64,000 nt of DNA from NCBI RefSeq assembly GCF_026914265.1, contig NC_069133.1, positions 4,687,566 through 4,751,565 on the forward strand, given 5' to 3'. Below, piece after piece: positions 1-13,344 of the stretch. The notes below the pieces were generated by a model. The model was not told the origin of the DNA. It saw only the letters and a program-made list of their open reading frames with translations, and did not search any database. Every line of letters starts with the position of its first letter. Position 1 is the first letter of the stretch. The position numbers and the translations under genes are program-made. The stretch comes from Mya arenaria (taxonomy: Eukaryota; Mollusca; Bivalvia; Myida; Myidae).

Positions 1-1490
1 CCTACAATTATTGCTAATGTTTTTGCAGCTTTTGCCTCTCGTTCAAACTTCCTTGCATGGCATTTCACAGAAATAGCTTTTGTTTCCCTAATTAACAGTT
101 TACCCCTTGGCAATTTTGGAGAGGACGATTTGGACGCTATATCAGAACTGTTTGGTGTAAGTCCGTTAACAGCTGGGTGTCCATCATCGTTGTGTTTGTT
201 TACAAGTTCCTGTTTGGTTAGATAACTTGACAATTTACCTGGCCTACTTTTCGATTTGCGAATTTGTCTCGCAACTGTCAGGAAAACAGTATTTATGCGG
301 GAAACGCCATTTAATTTCGTCTCATTTTCCCAATTTATTTTCACTAAATGGTTATCTCTGATACAATTAAAATCTGATCGTTCACTTGACTCGATGTGAT
401 TTATTTTATTATTGGGAGAACGCTTAGCAGCAAGTCTTGGAGATCGCGACGTTGCATCGCTATAAATTGTCCTGCAGCTAGCTCCTAAGTCACAATGTTT
501 CGCTGATTTGCGTGATGAGGTGCTGCCCCCTCGATAAACCCGTAGATAAAATTCATCTTCTCCTTACCCATTCGGCTGTGAAATATCAGTGCTAATATGT
601 GTCTTTAGCACGCCTTTGCGAATTAAAGCTGCAGTTCGTACGGCCGTTAAATATATTTTTAGGTAGAAAAAATACCATGACAAGCATAGGTATGAAGAAC
701 GAGCCCAGTGCGGCGTACATTCTGTATCCAGTAGTTGTTGTTAGTTCACAAGTCACTTTTTCTTCTAGACAATTTTTAGATGTGTTGATGAACAGACCGA
801 TATTGGAAAACAATCCATCGACGTTATCATCACCAGTTAGATTGAAGACAAAATCCTGTCGTGGTCCCGGGAGACTGTCTTGCATATTAGCTAGATTTAA
901 GGTTGAACAATTCCGTAATGAAAACGAACTATTCAACTCATTGAGAAGAGACGAGGAAGGGCTGTTAAGCGTGCTATCATTCCAACCGAGCAGAGGCGGC
1001 AAGCATACTACAAATGACAAAACCAAAACAGAGGCGACAAGCCATCTACCACGTGACGGCGACATAATGGATGGGTACCTGATTGGATGAGTCGCGGCGA
1101 TAAAGCGGTCAAAGCTGATTGCACAGAGGCAGTGCACAACCAGACATCGATGGCCAGCCACATGCTACACCAAACCTGGCCCCACAACCACTCGTCGACT
1201 TCCACCGAGATTGAGAACGGCAACACCACAAACCCGAGTAATAAGTCCGCACACGCTAGCGACACAATGAAAATGTTTGTTACCGTCCTTAGTTTCCGGG
1301 CTGTAAAAACGGCGGCTATCACTAGGCTGTTACCCAGCATTACAGCCAGGTCTATAATGCTTAGTAGCACGGTCTTCACCAATTGATTTGCATTTTCATC
1401 ACTGTAGTACACAGTAACAGTTTGGCAAGGTACATCATAACCCTCCATTGCGGCATAATGGTATTCACTGCATACACAGCACAGCGTCAT
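1..1490 (-). pseudogene. Decayed alpha-octopamine-receptor-like GPCR (copy A)
   Basis: This is a close copy of the intact receptor gene at 33364-35172, read from the same start codon (minus strand, 1490) and truncated by the window edge in the region before TM6. The N-terminus, TM1, TM2 and the TM3 aspartate are readable. Near 1131 a 13-bp deletion relative to copy B removes the codons just before the DRF motif and shifts the frame; the lost segment lies between two short GAGGC repeats, suggesting slippage. The original frame then reads again as a separate open stretch covering TM3 end to TM5 (592-1161). One extra A near 669 shifts the frame again after TM5, and the glycine codon of the first loop-3 segment is followed by a TAA in place of the tyrosine codon of copy B (near 566-568). 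Three independent lesions make this a pseudogene. A sequencing error could explain one but hardly all of them. Confidence 0.88.
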
Positions 1491-2278
1491 TCAAACACTT
1501 GTTTATTCGCCCTACATTGCTATCACATATTATATAATTGTTGTCCGAAGAGCAGGCGGTCTTACTCGTTAAACTTGTCGATTCACATTACTATTACTGA
1601 TTGATATAAACTGTTCGTGCTTAAAACAATACATGTATTGTTTTTCGAAGAACTACCTTACTCCTTACTTAAATTACTGTTATAACCAGTTGTATCCCAG
1701 TACGAATCCTGTACTAAACAAGAATGAAGTTTGAAATTGTCCTGGTATTGTTTCTCTTTTTGGTATAGTATATTGACTTATTAAACCATTGAATCATACG
1801 CTCTGGTTTCAATGTGTGCTTTATCCAAGAAGTTGAGGGTAATTATTTTCTGCCACAATTTCGGACACCACCTAACTGATCATTGTAGGGTTTCCCAGAT
1901 AAATGGACCGTAATTTTATCCCGATGCAATCTTGACTGCAATAAAGAAAAAGGAATTCAATTCATTATAATCAAAAAATGTCTTTATCGAATAGCATATA
2001 GATAATGTAAAGTATCAATAAATGGGTTTTCGAAAACGAAATTGTTTATGTAGATTTATAGGACAAGTTAGGAAAGCAAAGTGCTCTAGAACCAGTACAT
2101 GTTTTCCTTCATTCCGCTTTATTAAATGTTTACACAAATAAAATGCATCATTTTATGGAGGTTTTATTCAGATGAAGGTCGAGAAAAATGAAGGTAATCA
2201 CCGAGTGTGGCATACGCATTGCACTATACAATCAAATATGAGATTGGCGTTATGGTGCAATACTATAATGAATAACTA

Positions 2279-2494
2279 ATGCGCCTTCTATTGGAGACGT
2301 TAATACTTTGTTTCGTGGATTTCAAGAAAGAACTTATTACTGAGTTTAATGTTCAGGGTACGGACAGCAATCGTACTTTATACTATATATACTTCATAAC
2401 AACCTTATATGTATTGTGTTTCACATGCATCGCGACTTACGTTTTACACGACGAAAATGAGCAAATCTCCCACAGAGACTTGATAATCGGTTAA
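2279..2494 (+). CDS. Possible small membrane protein, copy A (71 aa)
   Basis: An open frame of 71 codons that is kept at the same length in duplication copy B (35957-36172). The two differ at about nine bases with no indel, giving about five residue changes (for example N to Y and T to M). Residues about 33-55 are hydrophobic (LYYIYFITTLYVLCF and following) and could be one membrane segment. It lies about 0.8 kb from the receptor start codon, on the opposite strand. No family is recognised. Equal conservation could simply reflect the recent duplication, so coding status is doubtful. Confidence 0.2.
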   Translation: MRLLLETLILCFVDFKKELITEFNVQGTDSNRTLYYIYFITTLYVLCFTCIATYVLHDENEQISHRDLIIG

Positions 2495-3509
2495 GAGGTA
2501 TTAATCCTCACATCGCGTCAATAATGTACCTGCTCAAAAGTTATATTTCAGGAATATTTATTCAGTACAGCTAAACTTTATAAATAATACCCTGATCTAT
2601 CAAAATCAAAACATCAACTTTACCAATTGAATATTGAAATAAATGCAAACAAAAATGTATTTTTGGCATTTTTGTTTCTTTGGTAAGTATATGAATATGT
2701 ATATGAAAAACTACCGAAAAAGGTCCAGCAGTCGGACGTTTAAACATTACACGCATATTGTATGTTTTAACACGTATTTAAGAGGAAACCAAATGCTAAC
2801 ACACATGGCCACAACACATACATTACTCACTTGTTAATTGTACTTGTTAAACAGCCTAGTCATATAAAGCTTATTCAGCTTTTGTAAAGACTTCGATAGA
2901 AATGAGGTGTTAAATCATATAAATTTATGCTGTTTCAAACAATTGGACTGCAGATCACTTAAATATTAAAAAGCAGTATTTTCAATGAAAAAAGGGCTAA
3001 GACAATGCTATGAAGGAAACATCTTTTCACCTTTTATTAGTTAAAATTTGTCTGAATGAAGTGTTTCGTTATCTATGCAAGCCTTAACATTAAAACAAAG
3101 TTAATTGGCGCATTCGGTGGCTGCTGAAAGACGATTTATATAAACACAATGGCCGTATTTACATATGTTTATACATTTGGCGTCATTAGGCTGCCCATTT
3201 GTATAATAAATAAATAAGCGTTGTTGTGAAGATGCTTTGATATAACAGTGTTCGATTAATGCGTCATAAATATTCCGCGCGGAAGAGAATTTTTGCGTCA
3301 ATACATACGTTTGCATGTTGTTATTTTTTATGTCATCCGACTGACATTTAATTGATATTAACTGCATTAAAAGCAGAATGCTTCTGTTATCTTTCCATGT
3401 ATGTCATAGTTTGGTGTTCGCCCTTTCTTAAGCCAATCAATCTAATGTGTCTTTAACATCACAAATGTAATGTTATGGTCATGCTAACTAGGTCAAGTCC
3501 CCTAGAGGC

Positions 3510-3790
3510 GAGTTTCAGTGAACTATTAATTTACTGACCGTGCCATGGCGGTAATCCAATCATTTAACGGTAAAGCAATTTTGATATGGTTATTATTTGT
3601 TTGTGGTGTTTGTATTTGTTGTTTAAACTCGTTTTTGGTATGTGTACTGGTGTATGTGTTGTTAATATGTTAATGTTTATAATTCGTTGTCGTTTGGACC
3701 CTTGCTTTGTGCCGCTAAACACGGTGTTTGTCTTAAATTTTCGACTTCTAGGCTTGTCCCTTTATTTTTCATTTTAACTACGCTTCTATC
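3510..3790 (+). repeat. TTACTGACCG-family repeat unit
   Basis: The unit begins near TTTACTGACCGT, runs through a GT-rich middle and ends with a conserved stretch of the form CCCTTGCTTTGTGCCGCTAAAC followed by a CGACTTCT-GGCTTGTCCCT-like segment. Copy B has the same unit at 37214-37470. Related, more divergent units lie at 7080-7290, 7425-7560, 8260-8660 and 45400-45620. This is a dispersed family of about 250-400 bp with no coding capacity. Its class is not clear. Confidence 0.55.
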
Positions 3791-6700
3791 CCGTATTTAA
3801 GCAATCAATTCAAAGTCCGAATTAGTGAAGGCTTTATAATTTTCAAATGTGTAATTGGTTTGCAGACAAAATAATGATGGTATTTTGGATTAGTGAATTA
3901 AAAATGAACGTCTTGTATTTCATGAACAATATAAAGCAATATAAATTGCATTTAAATGTGGTGCCATGAATTTATATGCAAGCTCCTATGTTACAGAGAA
4001 TAATCGATAATGCAAACATTTTTGTTTGTATCTGATAAGTATTCCAGACTGAATACAAATCAAATTTGTTTTCCTACCTTTGATTAACAATGAACACAAT
4101 TGATGCGTATGTTGATACTATTAATAAGAAAAAAATATAGTAAGTATAAAACATTATAGTTTGTCTGTTGTACGGATATAGATTTAGTGTTTTTAAAATA
4201 AATCAAATATTAAATTCTGAATAAATACATACCTTGCCGATATTCTCTTTTTGTATCCAAATTTGTTTAACATTTCTTTCCGACCGCAAGCGAATGCTTC
4301 TTAACAATATATTTCTATTTTCGCTGCTACAATATCCCAAGGTACTTCGCCAGCATATAATTAAAGCTCATTTCTCAAAGGTGTCATTGATTCCACACAA
4401 TTAACTTGCTTCATACGCCGCCCCTGATATTTACAAACACCAAAAATGAAATCCCAACATTCAGTAAATTGTGAGCAAGAGAAAATCATGTCTTATTCAA
4501 TCCGTTTAACGTACATTGGCTTTATCCTACAGCAAGCGGACTGTAGCAGACTGTTTTGGATAATCCTGGTGAAAGATTGACGGGGACTTTCCATGTATGG
4601 CAGCTCCTGCAGGGCTCACATGAAACTTTTTTTTAGATAGTTTGGAGGATAGTTAACGTCGAATAAGTAGATCGTGGATCTATCTTTGGATCCGAGAAAT
4701 TATAGAATAGAATTGCATTTAACGTTATAGTTTTAAGTCACTGAAAGATCATGCATGCAATTTCATTGTTATTTCTGCAACGTTATACCCCTTTGATCTA
4801 CTAAGCTTAATTAGCCTGTAGTTAAAAAAAAACATTTTTGGGACTGGAATTATATGCCAATTCAGTGTCAAATCAAATGTGTGACTCTGTGTTTTTTCTT
4901 CATTGTATTTCATTATTTCATGAAAGTATAGATGAACTTCAAATACGCAACGCCAAGATGAAAACATGCAAATAAATATAGTCAGGGGAGCAACATTGTT
5001 GATTCTACGAACGCCCGATACACACAGACACTTTAAAGTATTAGCTCATGAGAAATATTGTTTCGCTTTGTAGATACATTATATACGCTGTTATCTGCTG
5101 TGAATACCAAATTGATTTAAGACGGGACATGGCCTCAAATAACCTTTCAGAAGTGTTTTTCATTATCACAGTAGGTTCATTATTAAGAAAGTCTTTGTCC
5201 AATGCGGCATTCGCTGGGGCTGCAATTGATTTACGTTCCACTCTGCAGTTGTTTTGCATGACTAGTTAATTGACAATTTGATGGAATGTTCTGAAATTTC
5301 ACACGAAAGGTTGTTTATCTTGATTTAAATTTTATTGAACAACAACGTAGTTATATATTTCATCTAAGACACCATACTAATTGCAACCCGCTGTTTCCGT
5401 TTTGAACAACTTTCTTGTTTAGGGTATTTTTAAGCAAGTAAAGAGGTGAACATGTGCTTTTAATCGAAATTGTTTAATGAAAAGGCTTCACTAAGCAAGC
5501 CAATACAAGATTCCAATCAGTGCGTATAACACGCCAGACGTGATCCATAGCGGAGTTGTTTGGATCCAGTTTCACAACGCAAAACCTCCGCCTTATCATA
5601 CGTAAGATGATTTTTGAGCATGACAAGCATGCGTTGTTATTATGTACGCGTTACCTTCGACCACCACAATCATATGTGGAAGACTGGAATTATAGGAATG
5701 GTGATTTCTTTTATAAATGTATAGACATAATAGAACATATAATATCATTTAATCGAAAAGCGTTCAGTTTCCCTGGCCAATATTGCCACATATGACCACA
5801 CCATCATTGACACAAACCGATCGGGACGTGTAAGGCCTTCGCGGCATGATTCAGGAGTGTTAATGCTGTTTACAAATTCTTCTTGTGGTTATCGTCTATT
5901 TCAAATTTGAGTGAACCATACATGCCATAAAATATTATCAAAGACGAACAAATATCTGGAGAGTATATGTGCATATAACTTCAGATCGCCCGGGAATTCT
6001 GTCTACACAGTATTTTAAAACAAGCTATGACCAGTGATAGTTTTTATTGCACAATGATAAAGACCTTACACAAACGAATGCCATAAACCGTAGATATCGT
6101 AATAGATAAAAGTTGGGATCACCACCTTGGCACGTTCCGTGAAAACTTAAGAAGAAATTACTGATGAGTGGCCCGGTCTTTGAGTGTTTAAGATGAAGAA
6201 AATGAAACATAAATGAAAACAAAGCAATTTTTAAGCAGTTGTTAGTATTAATTGGATATTCCTTTCGTACTAATATCCATGTAACAATATTGAAGGATGA
6301 TTTGTCTGCAATATTCTTGCATACGGTACATATTGCATTAAAGTTCAATGTTACTCGATCGCGTTATTCTTTACATATGATATGTATATTTCAGCTATAC
6401 AGTGCTATCTTTCGGGAAGAGTAAACATATCCCGGTCTTTTCATTGAAAATAGTGACCAGTGCAAATACCATAAGAGATTATAATGACCAATGCAGCACT
6501 GCCAATACCATAACATACTTTATTATATGATCCATCAATATACCGTCCATGATTCGTCCAGACAGCGACGCAAAATGTTTATCTTTTTCACTTGCGTTCT
6601 CTCATAATCCTTATATAAATATAGAATGTCATCCTATTTATAACTTAAGTGTGTTTTTGCGGTTCGGTTATTAGTTTTGTCTTCATACTCTTTTTTGGTT

Positions 6701-7559
6701 TGCAAACGAGAGCCAATTAATTTTAAGTTTTTTCTATTCCTGATTGGTTCCTAATTTGTTTGTAGAAGATTTAGCATAAATATGTATTTTAATTTTATTT
6801 TTGATAATGTTTTCTTTGTTTTTTCCCAGATTTAGTACAATAATGCTTTTCATTATGAAACTCTATGAACACAAGGTTTAAAACCTTATACTTGAAAAGG
6901 CAGACTCTGTGGGATTTTTTTATAGTTTCAAACAATTACTGAATCTTATCTTTGAAAATATTTTGCATTTTGTACTCTAAATTGTATTCCTTTACTGCAG
7001 ATAGAGTCGGGAACCCTTATCATAGAAGTATTTGGGGTTTACTATTAGTTTATTATTATTTGTTCTAGTAAATTTACATTTTACTGACCGTTCAAAGACG
7101 GTACCTAACAATCCTTGATAAACATACCTAGTTTTTTTATATGTATTATGTATGCACTGTGCTGCATGAAGACTGTTGTGCTGTTCTTCCATGTTTCTTG
7201 TTTGTGATTTTATTTTATATGTCTTTGGCGTTTACCCAGTGCCATTAAACCGGGTTTATGTTTAAACTTTTTGCTACTGAGCTTGATTCTTTAGCTTTTC
7301 GCATAAATATTAATGCAAACTTTGATAAGATTTACAATTTACCTTTTTATTTATTCGGGATTTTTTTGTTGGGATTAAAGTAAAGTTGTGCACACAAAGT
7401 TGTTTTAACTCGAGTAAACTTTCGTTTTACTGACCGTTCCAAGTGTACCTAACATCCATGATAAACATCCCAAGTGTTTTTAATATATAATTAGTGTAGT
7501 GTGTTGTGTTGTTTGTGGAGTTGTGTGCTGTTGTTCAATGTTTCTGGTTTGTGTATGTT

Positions 7560-7742
7560 GGCTTTGTTCGTAAAATTAAAATGTTTCCAGCAGTTAGTTG
7601 GGCAGATGGACTTAATGAATTACTTGGATTTTATTTAAACCGTGGATATAAAGGTAATATTTTGAATACTTGCCTTCTTGTTTTTGAAGATGAATACCTG
7701 AAACAAAATATTGGGTTGAATATAGCGCCCTTTCATAACTAA
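7560..7742 (+). pseudogene. Possible transposase-like fragment
   Basis: A short open stretch in the repeat cluster reads FPAVSWADGLNELLGFYLNR followed by GYKGNILN. The FY-NRGY-I pattern is reminiscent of the N-terminal helix region of some integrase-like transposases of marine invertebrates, but the match is short and made from memory. The surrounding repeat units lack this insert, so it may be foreign to them. No catalytic residues are visible. It could equally be chance. Confidence 0.15.
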
Positions 7743-8323
7743 ACTTTCAGTGCTTTGATTTTTATGAAGAATTTGCTAATTCATGTTATCTTTAAAACCG
7801 TTTTTGGCGGACACGTGTTGACTGACTCCGAGTGTTTTGGCTGTGACTTAAATTTCTTCAAATATTTTACGTTTTCAAATCATTTGGAAGGAGAGAATAG
7901 CATATACTATGCTTTTTATTATGAAACTCTATGATCACACAGTCTAAAATCTTTTTAAGGCAGACTGTGTGTGATGTGTTTGGTTTCTAACGATGACTGC
8001 ATCGTATCTTTGAAAAGTATTTGCATTAGGTGCTCTGAATTGTTTCCCTCCGTCTGCAGATAGAGTTGGGATCTCTAATCATTGAAGTACTTGGGGTTTA
8101 CCTTTTCGTTTATTATTAGTATTTGTTTTATTGATAAGTTTCCTCAAGTTAATGCATACTTTGATATGATTTATCTTTTGCGTTTTATCTTTATTAAAAA
8201 TTGTTGGGATAAGAGTGAGGTTTGTGCACATCAACTGGTTTAAACCCCCAGTAAATTTACATTTTACTGATCGGTCCAAGGCGGTACCTAACAATCCTTG
8301 ATAAACATACCAATTATTTATAG

Positions 8324-8326
<3 letters not shown>

Positions 8327-8416
<90 letters not shown>
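8327..8416. repeat. (TA)n microsatellite
   Basis: About 45 uninterrupted TA dinucleotides, sitting inside a TTACTGACCG-family unit. The equivalent unit at 45450 in copy C has only a few TA steps, so the run expanded after duplication. Tyr/Ile-repeat open frames over it are artefacts of the repeat. Confidence 0.98.
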
Positions 8417-8419
<3 letters not shown>

Positions 8420-9057
8420 TTTATGCACTGTGCTGTGTGTAGAGTTGTGTGCTGTTCTATGTTTCTTGTCTGTGAATTTGTGTTCTATGTCTTTGGCGTT
8501 GCCCATTGCCACTAAACTGGGTTTATGTTTAAACATTTTTGCTACTGAGCATGTTTCTGTAGCTTTTTGCATATATATTTGTGTTTTATGTCTTTTTGGC
8601 GTTGACTCTTTACCATTAAACTGGGTTTATCTTTAACCTTTCGACTATTGTATTTGTTTCTGTATACTATTGTCCGCGAGTTGAAACGGGAAATACTTTG
8701 ATGAAAATAGAACAATACGTGAAACAGTGAACGCAAGGATAGAATGTGAGAACAAAGTTTAAGCAAATGTGCTATTCCTCGGTATATATGACCTTTTTGC
8801 CAGTTGATATCAGAGCATATTGAATGGCCCACTAGTCAATAATTGTATGATAAATAAAATGGCCATTGCATCACTGCTGATACCTTATATCATTAAAATG
8901 GTCAGCGCAACACTGATTTAACTATATACTACTATAATCAGTGCATCACTGCTAATGTTATAGATGAATAAATAGCATAGCCATACCCGTGCAGTTTAGT
9001 TTTAATATTTATTGTTATTATTTGGTTAATGCTTTTTATGTTAGCTTATGTAAGCTC

Positions 9058-9204
9058 GATTGTGACGAAATCTGATTGCGTATACGATCACTCACGAGTC
9101 CGTTTCTTGGGCAGAACACAGTAATGTGTGCTTTATAAAAGGTCATGAGCAAGTTCCCCTAGGTTGAGGGGCGGACACCTAAACCACTAGACCACTCTCA
9201 CCCT
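9058..9204 (-). mobile_element. tRNA-derived SINE (copy A)
   Basis: Read on the minus strand, the element starts GGGTGAGAGTGGTCTAGTGG, an A-box-like D-arm region. A degenerate TTAGGTGTCCGCC-type arm, then GGGGAACTTGCTCATGACC and a body with AAACGGACTCG follow. The head looks like a tRNA whose B box is damaged. The same element sits at the equivalent place in duplication copy C (46008-46167), which retains part of the anticodon-to-B-box region missing here. It has no coding capacity. Confidence 0.6.
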
Positions 9205-9459
9205 ATTATTATTTAAAGTCGATTGAAATGGGAAAATAATGATTGTATTTCTAAACAATTCCAAATGCTGTTCATTTATTAATATTCATTGTAAATCATT
9301 TATAATACATGTGAATCACTTGCCAATAGGGGAGTTGAGAATATTACCTTCATTTAACAGGCATTCGATGGAACAAGAACAGTCATCATTATCAGGAAAA
9401 CACTTGAAATACATGGCAAATCTACTTGTGGGTTAGATTAAATTTGGACGTATCAATTT

Positions 9460-11690
9460 AATTATAGTTATGTTCTATATTTGTTTCAGGGCTTGAAATT
9501 AGCTCAGCTTTATTATATTATTGTTATATAGAAAACCTAAATTGGAGACAACTGAAAATAAAGAACATTAAAATTACTCACTTCTTATCTATTTGGATCA
9601 ATAATGTTAAGATTTAAAACATAGATACAACAATAAAACACAACATTTCATTGTCTCACAACTGTTCGACCTTCACCGAATGCAAATATCCGGTACGGTT
9701 CCCTGTATAACTCGTACCTGAAATACAGAAGTCCCTGGAGTTTTCTTTGTATTAGTATAATGTAACATAATTTCTGGAAAAAGCCTAGCCGCAAAATAGA
9801 CAATATCAATTCTTCATGCACGTAATTAATTATATTTTCTTATTAATATGAGTAGTCTGAACATTCAGAACGTCGCACTGAATTAAGTTATTACCAAATA
9901 AAAAAACCTATCAAAAAGCAAATTATATTAAATATTTTCCTCCGAAGTAATGTAACCGTATTTTAATCTAAATGCATGTTATTGATTTTTTATCAGGTAA
10001 TGGTAAATTCACATTATGAAACATTGCTTTAAATTGCATCGAATAGACAAATATACGAGAGGAATTCAGTATTAAATGCAATTGATGACCAACACTTATG
10101 GATATATTATATTATATTACCTTTCCTACTCTGTCTGTCTTTAAAGAGATAAACCTTCGCCAATATAAGGCCTTTCTTTGACCCCCTTCATAACAACCTG
10201 ATTATCACTTTAATTATCTTAGATATATTTTAGTGGATAGTTAATAAACGTATTGTCTTGATAAAACAACCCATTATACTTTGAGTAATTGAGGAACATA
10301 TCGAGGATGCTATTGTAATATTAGTAAATCGTTATTGACTTTTGTAGGCTTTAGACTAGGATGAAAGTAAACACATTTTGGAATAAAACCAATATCGCAT
10401 TTACAAATCGAGACGTTGTTGTTTGTTTACAAACATGGACAATCTGGCACCAAAATTCTCATTATCAAAATTGATTTCAAACGATGGTCTACGTTGCAGA
10501 CTGATAAAAATACAAATAACACTGAAGTTAAAAGTAAAATACTTTTAAGAGAATATATTAAGCCTTATAAAATTCTCTCGTGTGCAATATTCCTAGTAAA
10601 TGTTGATAAAACAAAATAACCTAAAAGTTTAAAGGAGAAAAAAAGAAACTTCCATTACAGGCACATATTCAAGTCGACAGATGCATTAGAGGAGTAGAGA
10701 AATTGTAAAGACAGTAAAGAGTAGAAAGTGAGAATAGCCGTGAAAAGGACAGTGCCATAAGGTATAACTATTTTCATTTGGTATTTGGTATAGTAAGTGC
10801 AAGGATGTTAAATTGTATAATAAATTACACTATTTCTAACCTGCGTTCTTCAATATATCTGAGAAACAAACCTAATAGTAACACCTTATCTAGCATTGAA
10901 ACACCAATCAAATCGCATCGAGTTCGTTTTTTAATCAATACAATCTTTAATAAGACAGACAGAATTAATAAACAATAAAATAAAAACTCGGTGGTTATTT
11001 TAGGGAATTCTCCCAAAATAATGATTGACAAGAGGCAAAACTGTGTTGATCACAATAATCCTTCATATAAGTGCGGCACACTGATATGATAAGAAATGTT
11101 GCTTTATGAATTTAAGAATGTCATGATTTGCTCTGGTTCGATAAACAAAAGTGTACCTATTATTTTGTTATCTCGCCGTGTGATATGGATGTTAATACAA
11201 CGTTTCAATTTTTTTGGGAAATTGCCATATCAACTTTGGCCATTAGCTTTGCGAGCATTGAATATGATTGCCATGAAGTCATACATGAATATGATACATA
11301 TTCAAACATATACTCTACCGAACACATCATACAGCTTATATAATATAGTATGAATAAATATTTCTGCGATTTTCATTTATGTTTTTAAAAAGCAGCTCAA
11401 ATCAGGCACAACCGTGATAATAGACCCGAGTGATTCAAAATGCAAAGATACCTCATTCTATAAAAGTAATGCTTCCATAAAGAGAAGGGTTGGAGTAACT
11501 TTGCCCAAGGGAAGATAGATTGACGTAGTAACTCTAATACACTTGCAGACGAATTATATATCAGGTGCAGTATTCATAAATCATCTAAAGTCATTTCTTA
11601 ACTATGGACCATATTTATATGCAAAACCAGAGAAGTCCAGTAGTTCAACGCTTCAACATTAACCCCTTGCATTGATGCTTTTGTTGTTGT
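9460..11690. other. A-only segment with no recognised feature
   Basis: This 2.2-kb AT-rich stretch has no counterpart in copies B or C. Only short open frames occur and none shows a recognisable domain. I see no structural RNA, terminal inverted repeat or satellite in it. It was either lost from B and C or inserted into A. Confidence 0.6.
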
Positions 11691-12435
11691 TTTTTTTTGT
11701 CGCGTGCTATTTAGTAAATATATCCGAGTGAATAACCGATGTTATCGTGTTGTTTGAGCGTCTTTCAACGATCAAATTGATTTTGAATCTTGTGATTGCC
11801 TCTCCTTTCCCTTTCAAATTAATTTATTGTTATTGGTTGAACTCAATTTGATACGTTGGCGTTACATTCCAAATATCTCTGAAAAACTTTAACATAATGA
11901 AGAGAAACATCTATATATTTATACAGAGTTAACTGAGAAGAATAGAAGGCTAATGTGAACTATGTAATTCTCAAAAGGCACTGAACAAATGGTTGGTGTC
12001 CTACGAAGATTATATGGCATGCCAACGTTCCTTTGATATGAAGGCCTTGTCTTTATTCTAGCTACCATTTTAGTGTCTTTATCATGGGAAGCTTCCAATG
12101 AAATATATATTCCTGCACATACTACAAGCTACTGGTATGTGGTTTACATCATAACAACTTTAAAGATTCCCTTTCTCTTCTGTCGTTATTACTTTGATTT
12201 ATGTGTTTATATATATTACTTGACCACGTTTGATGCATAATTGCCATAGTTAATTCATTTCATTGTGCTTCGACGTTTCTTGAAGCTTGAAAATAGATAT
12301 TGGGATCAATATTGTCTAAATCAAGTAACGACTCTTTTTAAAACCCATTTGAGGATAAAAGGGTGCTATAAAGTGCGCACCGAAACATTTGTTTTGTCTT
12401 AAAGTATTTCAGATTTTTTCTCAATAGACTAAGTG

Positions 12436-12540
12436 CCGAACACATTACAACGCTCTTATAAATCTGTCTGTATGTGGGAAGCGTAAACCATATAAGGATG
12501 TTTTCAGGAGCGCCAGGCTACAACGAAAGACGTGAAATGA
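12436..12540 (+). repeat. Short repeat, inverted partner at 32.23 kb
   Basis: The segment with CATTACAACG, TATGTGGGAAG, GTAAACCAT and GGAGCGCCAGGC reads, in reverse complement, along 32230-32345 in the same order. Identity is roughly 80 percent with small indels. It begins within about 20 bp of where homology between copies A and B stops, so it marks the duplication breakpoint region. Confidence 0.7.
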
Positions 12541-13344
12541 AATTCAGAATAAAACATTGTGGTATTTTCATAAAAAGCAGAAATAGCCATTTCCATCGAT
12601 CGGTAAGCTGCGAACTTTTAAAGAGCCATTATTTCCTCATGCATTGGAATAATCTGACCAAGTAAAGTTTATATATATATAAGACAGCACCATAAAAATG
12701 GCCTGCCTACTCTATTAAGATGTTTTCAAAGCAAAATAAGATTTTTCCACATTATCAGCTTAGCGTTTATATAAAAAATGACATAGAGCCAAACTGAAAT
12801 GCTTCCAGGGACAAATGGCGCAGCAAAGGAATGGCAAAAAACACCAAAACTGAAAAATTAATGACAATTGCTAGTGTTTTCATGTATCAGATGGTTACAT
12901 GATGTAGAAAATGCAGTGATAGCATAATTATGCTAAGTTTAAAAAAAAATGCTTTAAGTATCTGTTTTGAAGGCTAGATTTGCCTTAAAATTAAGATTAC
13001 AGCTCTTAACCAGTGTCTATAAGTTGCTTATTTACAGCTGATTAGTATAAATCTCACTCGTTGGAATCATTTACACACAAACAAGTACTACAAAGTTAAC
13101 TTATATCTACATTCTGAAATATTAGATTCAGAGCTGCAACTCCTGGACCTAGATTGCAGGACCACTACCAAGGGCGAATAGCCGCAGCAAACTGGAGCTT
13201 ATTGGCACATCATATTCTGCAAGCAAGACACAAAATCAATGGTTGACACAGAATAAGACTATCTTTTTCTACTGTAAAAGTATGAAAAATGCCTGTAAAC
13301 ACTCATTTGAGACATACATAACTTTTTATATAGGAATTATGTTT

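Larger units (their letters stand above)
6845..8660 (+). repeat. Direct repeat cluster, period about 1.06 kb
   Basis: The segment starting CTTTTCATTATGAAACTCTA at about 6847 recurs at about 7908, and both are followed by the same order of landmarks: a CTGCAGATAGAGT site, a GGGGTTTAC site, TTTACTGACCG, and a CTTTGGCGTT plus CCATTAAAC stretch. A shorter third partial unit lies at 7360-7560. Copy C carries the region in shorter form (45300-45720). This is a local tandem array of the TTACTGACCG family inside duplication copy A. Confidence 0.65.
1..12420 (+). repeat. Segmental duplication copy A
   Basis: Position 1 aligns with 33671 and the match runs in the same orientation with few indels through about 6745 (matching to about 41080), at a spacing of 33.68-33.72 kb. 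After a stretch missing from copy B (A 6745-11690), the match resumes at 11690-12410 against 41320-42060. A third partial copy (42067-46400) matches A 4160-9460. The three copies differ by scattered substitutions and short indels, roughly 4-8 percent by eye, so they arose by duplication rather than assembly repetition. The left end is cut by the window edge. The right end lies near 12410-12430, where a short repeat also found inverted at 32.23 kb begins. Confidence 0.9.

Noticed and set aside
8318-8572. Open frame with a long Tyr/Ile repeat
   Set aside because: It is the (TA)n microsatellite read as codons.
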